NCBI GenBank assembly: GCA_003342895.1
Contig: PTFA01000271.1
Span: 434,409 to 498,408, forward strand
Origin: Casuarius casuarius
Taxonomy: Eukaryota; Chordata; Aves; Casuariiformes; Casuariidae
Direction: 5' to 3'
Length of the DNA: 64,000 nucleotides
This document shows, in pieces, positions 22,091-36,085 of the stretch. Numbering within the stretch: the stretch's first letter is position 1; the number at the start of each line of letters is the position of its first letter. The translations under genes and the position numbers were made by a program. The notes under the pieces are model-generated. The model was not told where the DNA came from, ran no database searches, and saw nothing but the letters and a program-made list of their open reading frames with translations.

Positions 22091-24723
22091 ATGACTAAAT
22101 TTAAAAACAACAGAGACTTCAAGATACAAACACACTTAAAAAGTTTAGAGGAGAGGTATGGGAGAGGGATTTGAAGGAGGAGGAAGCTATATACTCGTCA
22201 TTGCTTGAGAGACTCCTCACTTCGGAAAGGCTCCAGCCTGTTAAGGTGACACAAAAATGTTTTGGAAAGCAACACCCTGGGGAAAGACAAAGAGGATGGT
22301 CTTTGTTCTCAGGCAGAAGGGCTGGCTGCACAGCACTGTGCAATCAGTGTCCTGCTGGTACTAACTCTGTAGGCTGAGCTGCCGTGATTGGATCCAGACC
22401 ACAGGAAAGGGCTAGGGGCTCCTCTAGGCTGGAGAAACATGGATAGATTCAAAAGGCCCTCCCCTGCATTTGTGGAGGAACACACAGCAGGTTGCAACCT
22501 TCCACGTGCTTGACCCTTGTGTAAGGAGCCCACATGCACAGACAGGTGCGTTACATGGTGCTCTGGAGGTGGACTTTGGTTCTGAAATGGAAGCTGTGAG
22601 ATGGGAAGAAAGCTGGGCAGAGCTCTGTTCAGACAGTCACAACACCTCCTTGCAGCTGTGTCTCTTTTCCCACCATCTCAGACCGTGGATTGTCTACCAC
22701 AGATCGTGCAGGCCATACTTGGAGGCTGTCGAAACAAAAGTTACCGTGTCAGCAAACTCATGAAATTTCTTTTGCTGGAAAGAGTCTTCCATTCAGTAAC
22801 CACTTTGTGCTATTGGGACTGTAGCTCTCTGGTCTGCTGAGTGTGTAACACTTTGCAAATACTCAGCCACTTCCACAGTCTCTTCCTTCCACAGCCTCCT
22901 TCCTTTGAGCGGAGAGCTGCACGAACATGTCCATCAACTCAGGAGGGCCCATGCTATGGTTTAGTTTAGTTTGCACAACATAGGCCTTCCCTGTGTTTAC
23001 CTTGCTTCAAATATAAGAAGTAGAGGTGAATTAGAGATCTTCTGGAAGAAGAAAAATCCAGTGTGGGTTTTGAAGTGTCTTTAACAGACATTTAAACAAT
23101 CTTTCACCTGGCAAAAGGCTGGGAGTATTTTGAAGATCTGTAACATTACCCTCATTTGTTGCACAGCAGGAATGTACTTGGGAGAAGAATTGGGATGGCA
23201 ATATTTTAAATCGCAGCTGTGAAACTGTAGTTTCAAACATCATAAATTTCCCCTTCTAATTCAACCATTCAGAGCTGGTCTGGCTTGTAAGTCTGAGTGA
23301 GAGTGACAAAACTGGGTAAATTTCAAGTTTTTATCTTCATTTTTTCTTTAATTTACTTATACACACCATTATTGTTCAAAAAATCTGGAGAAGGGGGGAG
23401 GCTGGAAAGCAGTATTAAGCAGCAAGACTACAGGAGGAGTAGTTCTTCTTTATGTTGAATTATTGCAATGTTAGAAACAATGCCTTTAAAGCTTTGCTGC
23501 AACAGATATTCCCATTCCCTTTTCCTCCTTTGCAGTAGTTCTGCAGTTTCAGCTCTGCTAGGGCTATCTGGAATGGCTCTGGACACCCTCGTTCCCATGG
23601 CGCTTGACCACATTGGTCCATGTCATCCATGTTTATCAGTGCTGCAGGGCAGCTTCATTCCACATTCAACATCCCTGGAGACATTCAGTTTAATCCAGTA
23701 CAGGTTTTCCTAACCATCCAAATTAGCCCACCATAGACATGTTATGTGGTGCTTATTAGTCATCTAAATGCACATGCACACAGCTAGTGTTAAGCTGAAA
23801 ATCTCACTGTTAAGGACGGGAAGAAACAATTTAGAGGAAAAGTGAGTTGACCCAAGCTGTCTCTCAAACTGAACATTTTATCACAGGTCAGTTCTGTGGC
23901 CAAATGTGCAGATGTCCTTTAGATTCAAGTCAACACAGGTCTACCTTTAGTATGTCCTCAGATAATAATTACTATTTTAAATCATGCTGGCTGGGTGGAG
24001 TCCCTTTTTGTTTTTGGCTCTGCAAATCTAACAAATGAACTTCATGTCAAGGTTTGCCCAGCAGAAGTGATTATGAGACAAGCTCCCAGTTCCCACAGCA
24101 TTTAATGCAATGCTGCCAGTTCTTCAACCCTAGAATAACACATAAAAGTCCTCAAAACACCCATTTCCTTTGTTCAGCTGGGGCTCAGAAACAATATTTC
24201 CAGAAGCTCCGGCACCATGAAAACTTCCAGAAAGCAGAGCGCCACTGGACACGTATCTGCCCCAGCAGCTGCTGGGCACAGGGACTGCCAGGGCAGGTTG
24301 GAAGTAAATGTGAAAGTGGCTCCTCAGCAGAAAGCTGCTGCATAGCAGTAGGCAGCCAAGCCTGGCAGGAAGCAGAGTTGCAGGCAGTGGCATGTGCCAG
24401 CCATAGCAGTCCTGATGGCTCAGTTCCTTCCCAAACCCCAAGCAAATCCTGCTGATGGTGATGAGGAATAGCCTGGCCAGACCCCAGTGGAACCTCCCCT
24501 GCAGAACTGTGCCCTTGGCAACCAATTAAAGTAACCAACCTGACTTGAATGTTTTTTAGGAGACTGTCCTATGAAGTTGTTACGGGCTAAGAGTTATTTG
24601 TGGAGACCAACTCTTCAAGTTTGTGGACTGCAAATCTATTCACGATCTACTCACATGCACAAAACTAACTGAAAAAGAGTCTGGATTCATAGTGTGTTGT
24701 TCTTCCCTAGGAAAAGATCTCTG

Positions 24724-24759
24724 TCTTTTTCCTTCTTTCTTTTCTTTTCTTTTTTTTTT
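24724..24759. repeat. Polypyrimidine tract
   Basis: A continuous C/T run of about 36 bases of the form ttcctttctttt that ends in T9. Confidence 0.85.
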
Positions 24760-27700
24760 AACAAGTATTTGAAATCATACATAGCCTGCCAATGGGAAAA
24801 TGCAGCAACTAGCTATTAGTGTGTAGCATCATCCCATGCTTTAGGTCCTGTGTTGCCTTGTATGAGAACGAAGCTACGACCCACTTCCATGCCTTTCTTA
24901 TCCTGAGTGGGTTAAAAGTAAAATGATTTCAGTAAAATCTGGATGTTGCAAGATATCAATCCATACAATGTACTCCACTAAACCTGGTGGGAATTATGAA
25001 GCTGGTGGTGTGCTGCATCCAAATCTGGATAAAGCTCAAGAAGCTTACTATCAGTAGGAGTATAGTCTGAGCTGGCATTGGGTCCATCTCATAAGCCCGT
25101 AATGGACTGATCTGTACTGTTTTTTCCAAGTTCTGTTTTAAATGTTTCATGTCATGTAGCTTCCTGAGAAAAAACATTTTCCACACTGCACCAATTGTGG
25201 CAGTGTAACTGCAAAGTTCAAACTCTGCTCTGTTCTGCCGTTCAACGTTTTGAACAAAGATCAGCTCAAAGCTTATCCTTAGGCTTGGCTCTGCCTCAGC
25301 ATCTTCCTTTGGGGCCACTCTGCCCTTATGCTCCCTCCTCTTTTCCCTGGAGAGCAGAGCTGCAGCTGGCAGGGAAGAAAGGGGACGGCAATCTGCTTCA
25401 GTGAGTCAGCAGAATCCAAATCCAGTAAGAAGGTGGGATATTTCTTGCAAAACTGAGCCAGGCTGAAACAGTTCTCCATCTTCCACCTGACACAAAAATT
25501 TTTGGAATCTACCCTTCGCCTTGCCCCATGCTGTTTTATTTTTCCAGGAAGGAGAGTATTCTGTATGATTATTAACTCTCTCCAAGACGTCTTTGGCAAA
25601 TTATATTGCTGCCTTTCTCCTTGAATGCATCCCACTGAAATCTGTATTCCTGTCACCTGCCCCCCACCTCTCTCAATGGCAGCCACTCAGTTCAGCTGTT
25701 CTTCCACTTTGCATTCCTGTTAGACTATCAATATCTGCATAATATCGTTAGGGGAGAAAAAGCTTTTGAAATACAGCTTTTGTTTTAATGACAGAACAGC
25801 ATATGCTGTCACTCCTCCAAGCATTTTCTAAGTGGTGATAATCATCTCAAATTCTTATTTAAGTACAGTATTTTTCCACCGAGGCTCTCTAGGTAACGAT
25901 GCTCCCACCTCATTATCTTTCAGCAGTGGTGCTAGCAAACAAGGTATATGGAAGCCAAAACGATATAGGTTGCAACTCAAAGAGACAGGAACTAGTCAGG
26001 GATGGTAACAGACCTGAAAAGCAGGACTCAAAAATAAAACAGAAGAGTCTGATATAGGATTCTGGGGCAGATACATGGAAGAATGACAAACACAGCCTGG
26101 ACTCACTGTCCTTTTGCATTTGACGCACAAGAAATGCCTTCATTAAAGGATGCTGTTTGCAACAAACCATTGAAGCTGCACAAGCTTCTTTAGTGCTGTG
26201 TGGTGGCTGGACATGAGAGTGCCTTCAAATAACCAGTAAGCTCCCGTTGTCAGCTCGACATATGCTTCCTGCCCAGCCCACAGTCACACTGAAATCCTCT
26301 GATCTGCAAATCTGTATGTGGCTCTCTGTCTAGTAGCTGCCAGTCTCTATTGCCAGCTGATGGAATTAACTGCAGTAGAGGTGTCCCTGTGGTGCGGTTA
26401 AAGGCTGTGAGGTCTATCCTGCTGCTTGTCTGTAGGGGAAGAAAGGCGTGTTCTTAGGTTTGTACAGTGGACACAGGGCGCAGAGTCACCCTGTATCAGT
26501 GTGCCTCGTCACAGCATACCGAGAGGTACGGGGAGCGGTGGCTGTGAGCTGTTACTAGAAAAGTGATGTGCAGTGCAGAAAGCAAAGAACACAGCAGTCG
26601 TCACACGAAGGGAAAAATAAGCCATCTCCACACTGCTTCATTGCTTGAGCCAAGAGGAACTTCCCAGGGCTCACTTCTGCATCTCTCCCTTTCCAGAGCA
26701 TCTTTCTGCCTGTTCTGGCTGTGAGAGCAACTGTGATTCCAGATGGTATCTGCTCCCAAGCGAGTCCCACTCAGTGTGCTCTCACACATGTTTTGACTTG
26801 TTTTGTTTAGATTTGCAATATCATCTCTGGCTGGACAAATGCAAACTAAATCACTGGCAAAGATTTTTGAAAATTATTGAATTATTTATCTACTTAAATG
26901 CAGATAGGAACCTGCTCATTAGTTTTGATTAGGTGCGCCCATGGTTGATTGGAATCAAATTTGCCCTTTGAATTCAAAACACAAACAGAAATGACAGCAA
27001 CAACAAACCTAGCAGCAACGTCTGTCAGTTCTAGATCTGATCAAAGGCACACAGGACGTGAATGAGCTTTCCTGCAGAGGGAGAGGGATTTCCCAGAGCA
27101 CTCAGCACTGGTTTCCCTTCCCTTGCGGACAGGGATGTTTGTTTCCACTCTAATTGCAGAAGTGGAGGAGGGCACGTGCAACAGCTCTAGAAAATCCTAC
27201 CATATTATGCGCACAAAAATATCAGGCATCAGAAAGAAGGATATTTCTGCATTCTCTTAAAATAAAGCCAAGAAATCCCAATATCCTACCATATACCGTT
27301 ACACCCACAGTTTTTTTCTAAATTAAGGAGGAGAACATCAGTTTCGACAAACTACAAATACCCCAGCTCCGATCAGGTATGCAGGTGACACCCCTTGTCA
27401 GACATGCAGCTGGCTCTAGGGGTTTCATTTATTTCAGAAAATAGTTGAAGTATAGAAGTGAAGACAGAGAGGCTGGAAGACTTCCAAACGCCTCAAAATG
27501 TCATACTTGTTATTAAAACAAAAAAGAGAGTATGTAGGGCACCTGCTGAAAAAAGGACAAAAGTTTTTTTTATGAAAGAATTGAATTACTTTTGTTTTCT
27601 CCAACTATTGCCCACAGCTTGGTTGACACTTCCCCTAATGAAACATGAGAAACATGCTGGAGGTGCTCTCAGGCAAACGTGGCCAAGTGAGAGAGCTGCA

Positions 27701-30700
27701 GAAAGGAGAGAGGAAGATCTGATTTCCTCCACCTGAGACCATGTTGGGAGGTGCCAAAGCAGTATTCATGTTATTCCTAAAGATAACACTGCAAGGACAC
27801 CACACACTCCATTGCCCAGAAGTCAGGTCTGGAAGGTGTGCAGACCTCTTTTCTTTCCAATTAAATTATATTCTCTCTAGAGTGTCCCCTTGTCCAGTAC
27901 ATGATGTGAGTGATACATGGCTGATCCCATCTTGTCATTATCTCTGCTCCTTCCTTCTCCCGTCCTTGTGCATATCTGTCTCTTATGCTTTACTCAGACT
28001 AAAGCCAGGAGCACTTTCCCACTTGACATTTGGTTTTGGATGTGCTCTCAACATCTAAAAGGAGGACTCAGGAGGCAGAAAAGGAAGACGTGGAGTGACT
28101 GGAGGTGTTGCTGGGACTGCCACCCCACAGCTCTGGTTTATAAGGACCTGCTGACTGAGGAGGATAAACCAGACATATCCATCCCTGCAGGGGCAATCAG
28201 AGAGGCAGTTCCTCAGCTTGGAGAAACTAGCTTGGCTCCAGTGAAGACAGTGCAGCTTGGCCTCGTAACACCCAGCTTGGGATCTGACAGCCAGAACTAG
28301 CAGTTTGTGAAACTACAAGCAATCTACAGTCTGGAAAGCGCTTGGCTCTGACTGGTACTGGCAGAGCTGCAAGACCCAGAGAAGAAACAAAAAGGCAATA
28401 CAGGAGATCTGGCTGAAGGCAGAAAAAGGTGCTCTGTATATGTCCAGTAATGGGATGACTCAAACTTTTTCCATTTGCTCTGCACATGCCTTTCTTAGGG
28501 CTTGTCTCCGTCAAAGAATTCGCAGACAGATGGTAGAGGAAGGTGTAAGCTTAGCGAAGAAATCTGACCTGTTGTCCAGACAATTTTGAAAAAGATGCTT
28601 GATTTTTTTCTTATTTATTCACAATACACCTCTCTCTGAGTAGTAATGGCCTCCCAACCTGAATAAAGCTTGGCCAGGATTTGGAGGTAGAGGAGATGTG
28701 TTCCTTTCCTTTCCTATAAGCCTACCTCTCTGCTCCGTATTAATATTTCAGAGTGGGGAGAAGACAGGAAATATTACTGCCACTTTCATTTTTCAGCACT
28801 TCTACTTGCTGCTGGCAAAGAGAAAGCAATCTGCTCTGCCTTCTCACTTCTGGACCCTGGCTTCACTCAAAATGCAGCTCTCTTCAGGGTTTCTCAGGTA
28901 CTCCCAGTACTAGAGATCAGGTACCATCTAGAGGGGCTGAAGAAATTTGGCCGGTTGGATCATTTCAAGGTTTTACAGCCCAGAATTAAACCAAGCTATG
29001 AGGAAGCTGTAGGGGCAGCTGGAGATTCACATTAATGGGACAGTCATGCCTTCATGTGCAGTTCACCAAACCCACACTGAGCTACCCCCTTTCCAGTCAG
29101 TCCTGCCAGGAAAGAGCTTTCCGCACCTTCACCTGAATTTCTAAGCAACTCTGAGTGATAGGAGCATAAAAGGGAACATTTCTCCCTGTCTTTCCAGCAG
29201 TGATCCCAGGCAAATCCCAGATCTGGAAAAACTCCCAGTCTGCCAGATGCCCTCTAGGCAAACCTGTGCATAGGTGGTCAGCGCATCATGCGAGGCTGCC
29301 CCCTGCTTCTGTTCCACATTTCAGGTCACCACATGGCACCTCAAAGAAGAATATATATATTTGATATACCTGATTCATGCCTAGCTGCAAACCTATTCCA
29401 GATCCACGGTCACAAAAAATGTTCAAGTGGATGCCAGAACACCTGCCAGTTTCCAAGATCAATTTTAAAATCCTTTATGTAGTTTTAAAGTGAATCTAAA
29501 ACAGATTTGCACATCAAACATTCTTATTCCCTGGAATCTGTTTCAGATGACATCCAGTGAATATTGTATGTAAATTATGACTCATCATCATATCACCAAA
29601 AAGCAGAAATTTCAATCCAGGATTTCACAGACTGCCCGGACAGTTCAAATCAGCTCCACTCCATCCCTTTGTAGCACCAGGCAGGGGGAGCTGCCTGGGG
29701 AATCACTTTGACTCATGCAGCTCTGTCACACAGTTTGGCACGTGGTGTGCTGTAGGTCCCTATAAATTTGGGGAGATAAAGGCCATGCAGGAGACAAATG
29801 TTCTCCAGCTCCTTTGAATGGCACCCACACAGATGCCTCAGTGACTCTGACCTGTCATTCTTGTGTACACGTAAAGATGTACCTGTCAGGAGGCCTGTGG
29901 TCCGTGCCTGTCTGTGCACATACACTGATTTCTCCTCCGCAGAAAAGGTGCATGGTTTGCATGTGAATTGTTTTATTGGTCATAACCTAGAGATGAGAGA
30001 AACTTTAATGCTTCTTTTTCAGATATTGGAAAGTGATCCTTTTACTTTAAACACAAAAAAAATGTGGCTTTGGGGCCATGCCTCTTGGATTCTTTCTTCT
30101 TAGCTACATGTCAAAATTGAGAGCAGGCTGCAAGAAGCCTGAGCTCTCATGCCATTCAGGTCAGGAGGGGGCAGACCTTCTGCAAGAGCTGACCCTGGCG
30201 GGTACTGGGGGTTAAAAGTCTGACTGTCCCCTGAGGAAACAGCTCTATACTAATAAACAGCACAAACTTGTCCTGTGCTTGAGCCGAATCCATGACTGAA
30301 AGAGAATAGGTTTTGGGTGAGACTTTTCCCTGGAGAACTAGGCACCCTACCTGAAGGGGGAAAAGAAAAATGGCTCTCCACTTGGTTTCCTCTCACAGAA
30401 CACAAGTAGAGCAATTCCATGTGAAACCACAATGTGACCCTGAAATGAAAGGTATCGGGGGAGCTCCTTTTGTTTTTAAAGTGGAAAAACAAACTCCAAA
30501 CCTTAACTGCAGCTTATCCTTCTGAAAAGACAAGCAAATGTGGCAAGACCTGAGTGAATCGGACATGGGCAGGATAAAAGTTTTAAAAAGTAAATGAGTC
30601 AGCTCCCTGAATCACACCGATCCCCTTTTCCTATGGAAGGTTTCTGAGCTGCTTTCCAGCCCTTTCTTATTCTCCCTCTTGCAACTCCTGAAAAACCAGG

Positions 30701-31679
30701 ACATTTATTCAGGCAGACAATTGGAGGAACAGCAAGTCCCTGCTAGGTTATGTGACAATTTGCCAGGGTCCTGAGGCCCAGAGGAAATGGTTTAGGGATG
30801 ATGGATGAAGGTGCGAAGCAGAATTGTCACTCCACAGCTGAGGTATTAATCAACTGTCAGGGCCAGTGAAGAGTGTGGCAGGCAAGCCTTGAAAATGGGG
30901 GCACCATACCGCAAGCAAGGCCTCCACTTCTGGCGCCTCGTGCAGGAGTCTGCTCCGAGAGTGACCTCCGCTACACACAAGAAGCAACAACCAGTCCTGG
31001 CAATTCCCTGGGTAGTTATTCCCAGTGAAAGCGCTCATTTGTTCTTGCTTTTCAGAAAGACAAATTTGTTCATAAGCCCTGCTGGGCTACCCAGAGCCCA
31101 TTATCAACTGTGGCAAATCACTCCAGTTCTGCTAGTGGGAGAGATCATGGAAAAAGCCAGCACTCACTCCTGCCCCTTGGCATAGACGCAACGGTGTGAT
31201 GTTCCTTTTGCCACTGCGCAACTCTGCATGCTGGGAACCTCGGAGCTGGCCCTTGGGGTGGCCCTGGCTGCCCAGGCACTCAAAACCCCAGGAGACTAGA
31301 TACAAACCAAGCACTAAATGTGAAGCTTCACACAGAGCTCAGGAGCTTTGCATTTTACATTTAATGATCAAGGCAACAGCTGGGCCACTGGAGGCTGTGC
31401 CCAGCGAGGGAGTGGGATCTCAGCCTCTTTGTACTCCCTAAAACCCTCCTTTCCAACAGCACTTAGCAGAATGACCTGTCCTAGAGATAGCATTATATTG
31501 TTGCCAGGGTGTTTTCCTTCAAGATCTCAATACAGAATGGTCAACAAACCTGGGAAGGGAGCAAACAGTTCTTCATACAAAGAGGAGAATGCAGGGCACG
31601 GAGTTCAGCAAATAAAGATTTTTCAGTACAGAGGCAGAATAGGACGACTGGAACAAAAGGTGTGTTTGGGTGGAACTAA

Positions 31680-31930
31680 CGTATTTTTCACAATTTCAAG
31701 AAATGAAAGATCAAGCAAAAATTTTGTTTAAAGCAAACCTGAAATAAAAACATTTACTTTCATTGTGAGGTTGTTATAGCCTTTTAAAGGTTTTTCTTTA
31801 TGATTTTTTTTTCAATTTAGGTGATTTTAAAATGAGAAATACCCATTTCAGAACAGTCTTTTTTTTCCTCTTTCAACATGAAAATTGGATGTTTTGTCAT
31901 TTGAAAAAGCCCCATTTATTTTCTACTGAA
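31680..31930. repeat. Diverged AT-rich repeat of fold-back type
   Basis: This AT-rich stretch contains runs such as caaaaattttgttt, gaaataaaaacattt, gattttaaaatgagaaat, catttcagaacagt and aacatgaaaattgg, then tgttttgtcatttgaaaaa. The style resembles an old amniote fold-back element made of alternating aaattttg and caaaattt words. Similar composition occurs near 20.7-20.97, 50.46-50.59 and 59.33-59.56 kb. Low complexity makes false similarity likely, so confidence is limited. Confidence 0.38.
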
Positions 31931-33191
31931 GCTATTCAGCAAGAGTTAATTTTACAAAGAGGTTTGGTCCCTCAAAAATTCAACAGTTAGTTGAGTTCCT
32001 TCCACCACAAAAATATTACCCAACCCATATAGAACAAAACCTGTAGAAGGCAAGCTCAATATGTCTTCAGCGTCCAAGGATGTAGCGTCCCAGATCACAA
32101 TTAAACTGCTGTTTTCTGTTTCTGCCTCACTGCTCCCTGTTGCTTATTTCCATCTTTTCCCCAAGCTCACACATCTGTAGCTGTCCATAGAGAAATGAAT
32201 GTAGCATTCCCACTGTCCTATAGACTTAGATTTGTGGTACACCAAAACCACAGCCTGTGATGGATATAATGTTTGAAAAATCCTCTAAGATGGAGTCACA
32301 TTCAAAATTCCCCTTTGAAGAATGGGAGGGGAAAAACTCAGTTCATGGTGACATTGAACTCCAGCTTTTGTTTGGAGAATTTAACTCATATTGTCACCTC
32401 AGTTAATATCCATCACTGCAGGCTTGACTCCTTTCCCTTAACATTAGAAGGAATTTGGTTTATGATTTCATTCAAAGATATCTCCTGTATATTTTTATAA
32501 AATTATGCAAACATCTTTGCACATGCATTAACAACAAGAAACTGCCAAATCAAAAGCCCGGAGTCATATTGCTGAAGTTCTGGGTTTCAGCACATCTGAT
32601 ATCTCTGAGCCAATAGAACAAGCTTGACATCACCTTATCAAGGGATATTAAATTTCCAACTGGGCCTAGAAAGAGATTTGAAACATCAGATCACCACAGC
32701 TGACAGGTTTAAGTCATAAACATTTGCTGAGCACAGCCCAGAAGGGATAGAGTCAAAGAGAGGGAGATTAGCAGTATCTCCTGCTCTCCGGCTGCAGTAG
32801 TTCTTATTCGATGCAGAAATGCTCTGGTCTCAGGTAGACTCTGAGGGCTACATTTTCTGCTTCTCATGACTGTGTTTTGGAAAAGGTCTGCAGCCTAGTG
32901 AAAGAATTTCAATGGTTTGACAGGAACCAGGAAGGGCAGCCCAGGAAGCCACAAACGTGCAGTTTGTAGTAAGCCTTTCACTTGTACCATGATAGTCAGA
33001 CAAATCTGAACTGAATAATCTAGAAAGACCTTTACTGGCAGCTTTGCAATGTCAGTATGCAGACAAATTTGAAGCCCAGCCTGAGCAAAAACGCTATCAG
33101 AAAGGCAGAGAGGGCTGAAGTCCTCCCTTTGAGGTTCAACATGCTCTTACAAGCATAGGGCAAAAAATGACTGTTTGACATTGCATTCATC

Positions 33192-33209
33192 TTTTTTTTT
33201 TTTTTTTTT
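33192..33209. repeat. T18 homopolymer
   Basis: Eighteen consecutive T bases are followed by agctc. Confidence 0.9.
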
Positions 33210-35278
33210 AGCTCACTAATGGAAGCAAAGTCCAACCGTGGTTAGGAGAGCTCATGCAGAGAGGCCTCCTGAGGTGCTGCTACCATCCCCAAATACTCTT
33301 GAGTAATGCTTTTCCAGAGTTCTTTCTGGAGCATTACTGTCCTAGATTTTCATTGACTAGGGGGATCATGACAAACCACGCAAACTCATGAAATCTGCAG
33401 ACAATGCCATATCGAGAGAAGACTTCCAACTCAGTTCTTTACAATTCTAGACAAATTCCTCCAACAAGAAATTTCAATTTTATGCCTGCATTTACCACCT
33501 CACCACTCTCTGCTAGATGAAACACTAGTATTTACATTTGGACTTCTTCACACAGCCATGAAGGAGGGTTTGTGAATCATGGCTTATATTTTGTGTGTAC
33601 AACTCAGCCTGTTAGGAACAGTCCCACAATTTTGGTTCAGTTGTCTGCAGTCATGTCAGTCAAAGTCTGTAATGCAGCTGCAGTATATAAGCTTAACAGC
33701 ATCTGTAACTGGATGAGAGAGATGGAAAATCATGGTGCAAAATAAATGGATTGCACAGACTTAAGCCAGCCTGGAATGGCTGGAAGTAAAGGATGTTATA
33801 AAGCTGTCAGTAGTGTTTTCCATGAGATATGTAAAAATCAAAAGATAAAAGGATGGAGCTGAAAAAATGTGAGGTGCAGGGGTATGGGAAAGGTAGGGGA
33901 GCTTCAAGATTTCTGTGTAGAACGTGTAGAATTGGATAGGTCTGAGTAGTCATTTTTACCTCAAATTTCAGCAGTTATTTGCATATCTTTTAGTATAGGA
34001 ACCTGGTCTTTTCTTTGCTCCCTTTGCTGCTATTAACTATAATTCCTAAACTCTGGGGTGAGGAGTTACTGCAACAGGACAAGTTTCCCTTGCTCAGGCA
34101 TCTTTTCACACCACAGAGAGAGAGATGAAGGAAGTGCCTGTCTGAAGGAATTATCACAGCAAGCACAAGACTAATGGGGCCATTCATTATTTTTAATTAT
34201 ATTCATCATCTTCTGGTGATTAGAACATAGTCATAAATTAAGATACACTTAAATCTGGTACATCTTAATGAACTGGATATCCTTTGATATCCTACAGGAA
34301 GTGAATTTGTTGGGAGTAACAATGTTGTCACCTTGACAGGGTGGAGGGGATGCTTTGGCATGTCAGGGGATCCTCACATGTCCTTGTGGTACAAAATACA
34401 GAGAAACTAGCAGAGGAATGGATCTCTCTGCTTTGTTTTCTGAGGATTGGAGCTCCTGAGTGCTCCACTTCCAGTTCTCCCTGCAATCTCTTGAGTACTG
34501 AATTGAAGAGCACCCACAGCCTATCTTAATTTTTGTTCTTCGCAACACAAGGGATGTAGGACAGGACCCTATACATGGAAGTAGCTCCCCTTGTGTACAA
34601 AGTATTATGAATGTATGTATACATGTATAGTTGTGTAAGAGTTGTAGATCTGGATCTGTCAATACACTAACCGTTCATGTATCCTAGGAAGTAGTTAATA
34701 GGAAACAGCATTAAGGCCCAGCCCTTCTAGAGTTGTCTCACATCTTAATGGCTGCATCATAAATTAATATGGTAGAATAGATTTAGTGCTCCTGGTTTCA
34801 GCTGGAATTTCTTGGGGCAGGGGAGGTGAAAGCATCACTTCTTCCTCAGCTTCTACTCCACCTTTACATACCTTTATGTCTTCAGTGAAAACGTAAGCAA
34901 GCTACCTCCTAGAAAGAAAACCACAGGCACTATTACTGTGCTTCTGCCACTTTCTCAAACTCCTTGACTCACTAACTAACAGAGCCCAGATAACTTAACC
35001 ACAGAGCCTTGCTGCCTCCTGCAACCTCACCCAGGGTGTCAAAGCACCCCTAGTGCTTCCAACGCCACACCTATGCTGACCACTTTTGTACCTGACTCTG
35101 AGACAAACTAATAAAAAAGTAGCTAGAAGTTTCAATGCCTTCAGGCACCAAACCTTGTTCCTTCAGTAAAGATCTGTGGTGGCTGAAGGTGCCACATCCT
35201 CTACAGTTCTTTGCCATCATCTCTCTACTGAAGGCTACTAGCCTTCTGCTACCAGCAGCAGAAACATGTCTGCACCTT

Positions 35279-35320
35279 GGATGCTCCAGTTCACTCTCTG
35301 GATGCTGCAGTTCACTCATC
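35279..35320. repeat. 21-bp tandem duplication
   Basis: Two 21-bp units that begin ggatgct and contain cagttcactc lie head to tail (35279-35299 and 35300-35320) with about four differences. Confidence 0.85.
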
Positions 35321-36035
35321 TTAATGGAAACCTGCGCATGTGAAAACTGCCACCATCTGCTGTTGGAAAGAGCAGGTCTACAACATTATCAGCTGTGCAT
35401 AGCTAGACATTGGCCAAGTATAAACACTTTTCTTTTTAATGTGGATTAAGGCATACACATGCGGTTTTCCAGCTTAACAAAATACCCTGATATCAGCTGA
35501 TCCACAGCATTATCAGTATACATGGTTATAGCACAAACATCATGTTACCCTGCATTTGCTATGGGTGATGAACGTGTGGCCACAGAGTTCTCATGGTTCG
35601 GGCAGACATGTAGTAAGTCATTAACTTGCAGAAACTTGAAAATACAAGATGAAATGCATTGCTTCTACTTATTACCACCATCCTATGCCTTTTTAGTCTG
35701 GTAAGTGAGTCCCCTCTCTTGAAGTTTACACCATCTGTAGTTTTGTAAGTTCTTATTCTCATCCCAATACTCAGCTATTTCTCAGTTAAGCTCTCCATAT
35801 TCTATCTTTTTTGTATTTCCTCCATCTTCCATCTCATTCAATTGTTTTTCATCTGAATTCCCTTCAGAGTCTCAAAAAAAGAACCTGTTTGGTGGAAAAG
35901 GACCTGCTTTTGTCATAAAGGCTGCACCTGACCAAGAACAAATGGCCATACGTATTTCCTAAAGCTCTGCTGTTACTTGATTGTAGATACATTTCATTGC
36001 TGATCAACCCCTGGAGGAGCACAGTGCTTTAGATC

Positions 36036-36085
36036 ATAAAAAAATAAATAAATACATACATCAATAAATCATACATCATATATCA
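36036..36085. repeat. Degenerate aaat/acat tetranucleotide repeat
   Basis: Words aaataaataaat, acatacat, caataaatc and atacatcat form a degenerate microsatellite. Confidence 0.75.

Larger units (their letters stand above)
20974..31679. other. No gene seen in about 10.7 kb, mostly unique
   Basis: GC-richer patches at about 21540-21740 and 24240-24490 carry overlapping open frames of up to 135 codons on both strands without recognisable domains. The 25080-25170 stretch has faint CR1-like antisense words, too weak to call. No RNA gene is recognised. Confidence 0.5.

Noticed and set aside
25080..25200. Faint CR1-like antisense words (ttttccaagttctgttttaaatg-type passage, then cttcctgag)
   Set aside because: Only two or three landmarks fit and the rest does not align. 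Too weak to annotate.
33350..33420. Possible CR1 reverse-transcriptase tail (aaatctgcagacaatgcc)
   Set aside because: A single word match without supporting flanks.
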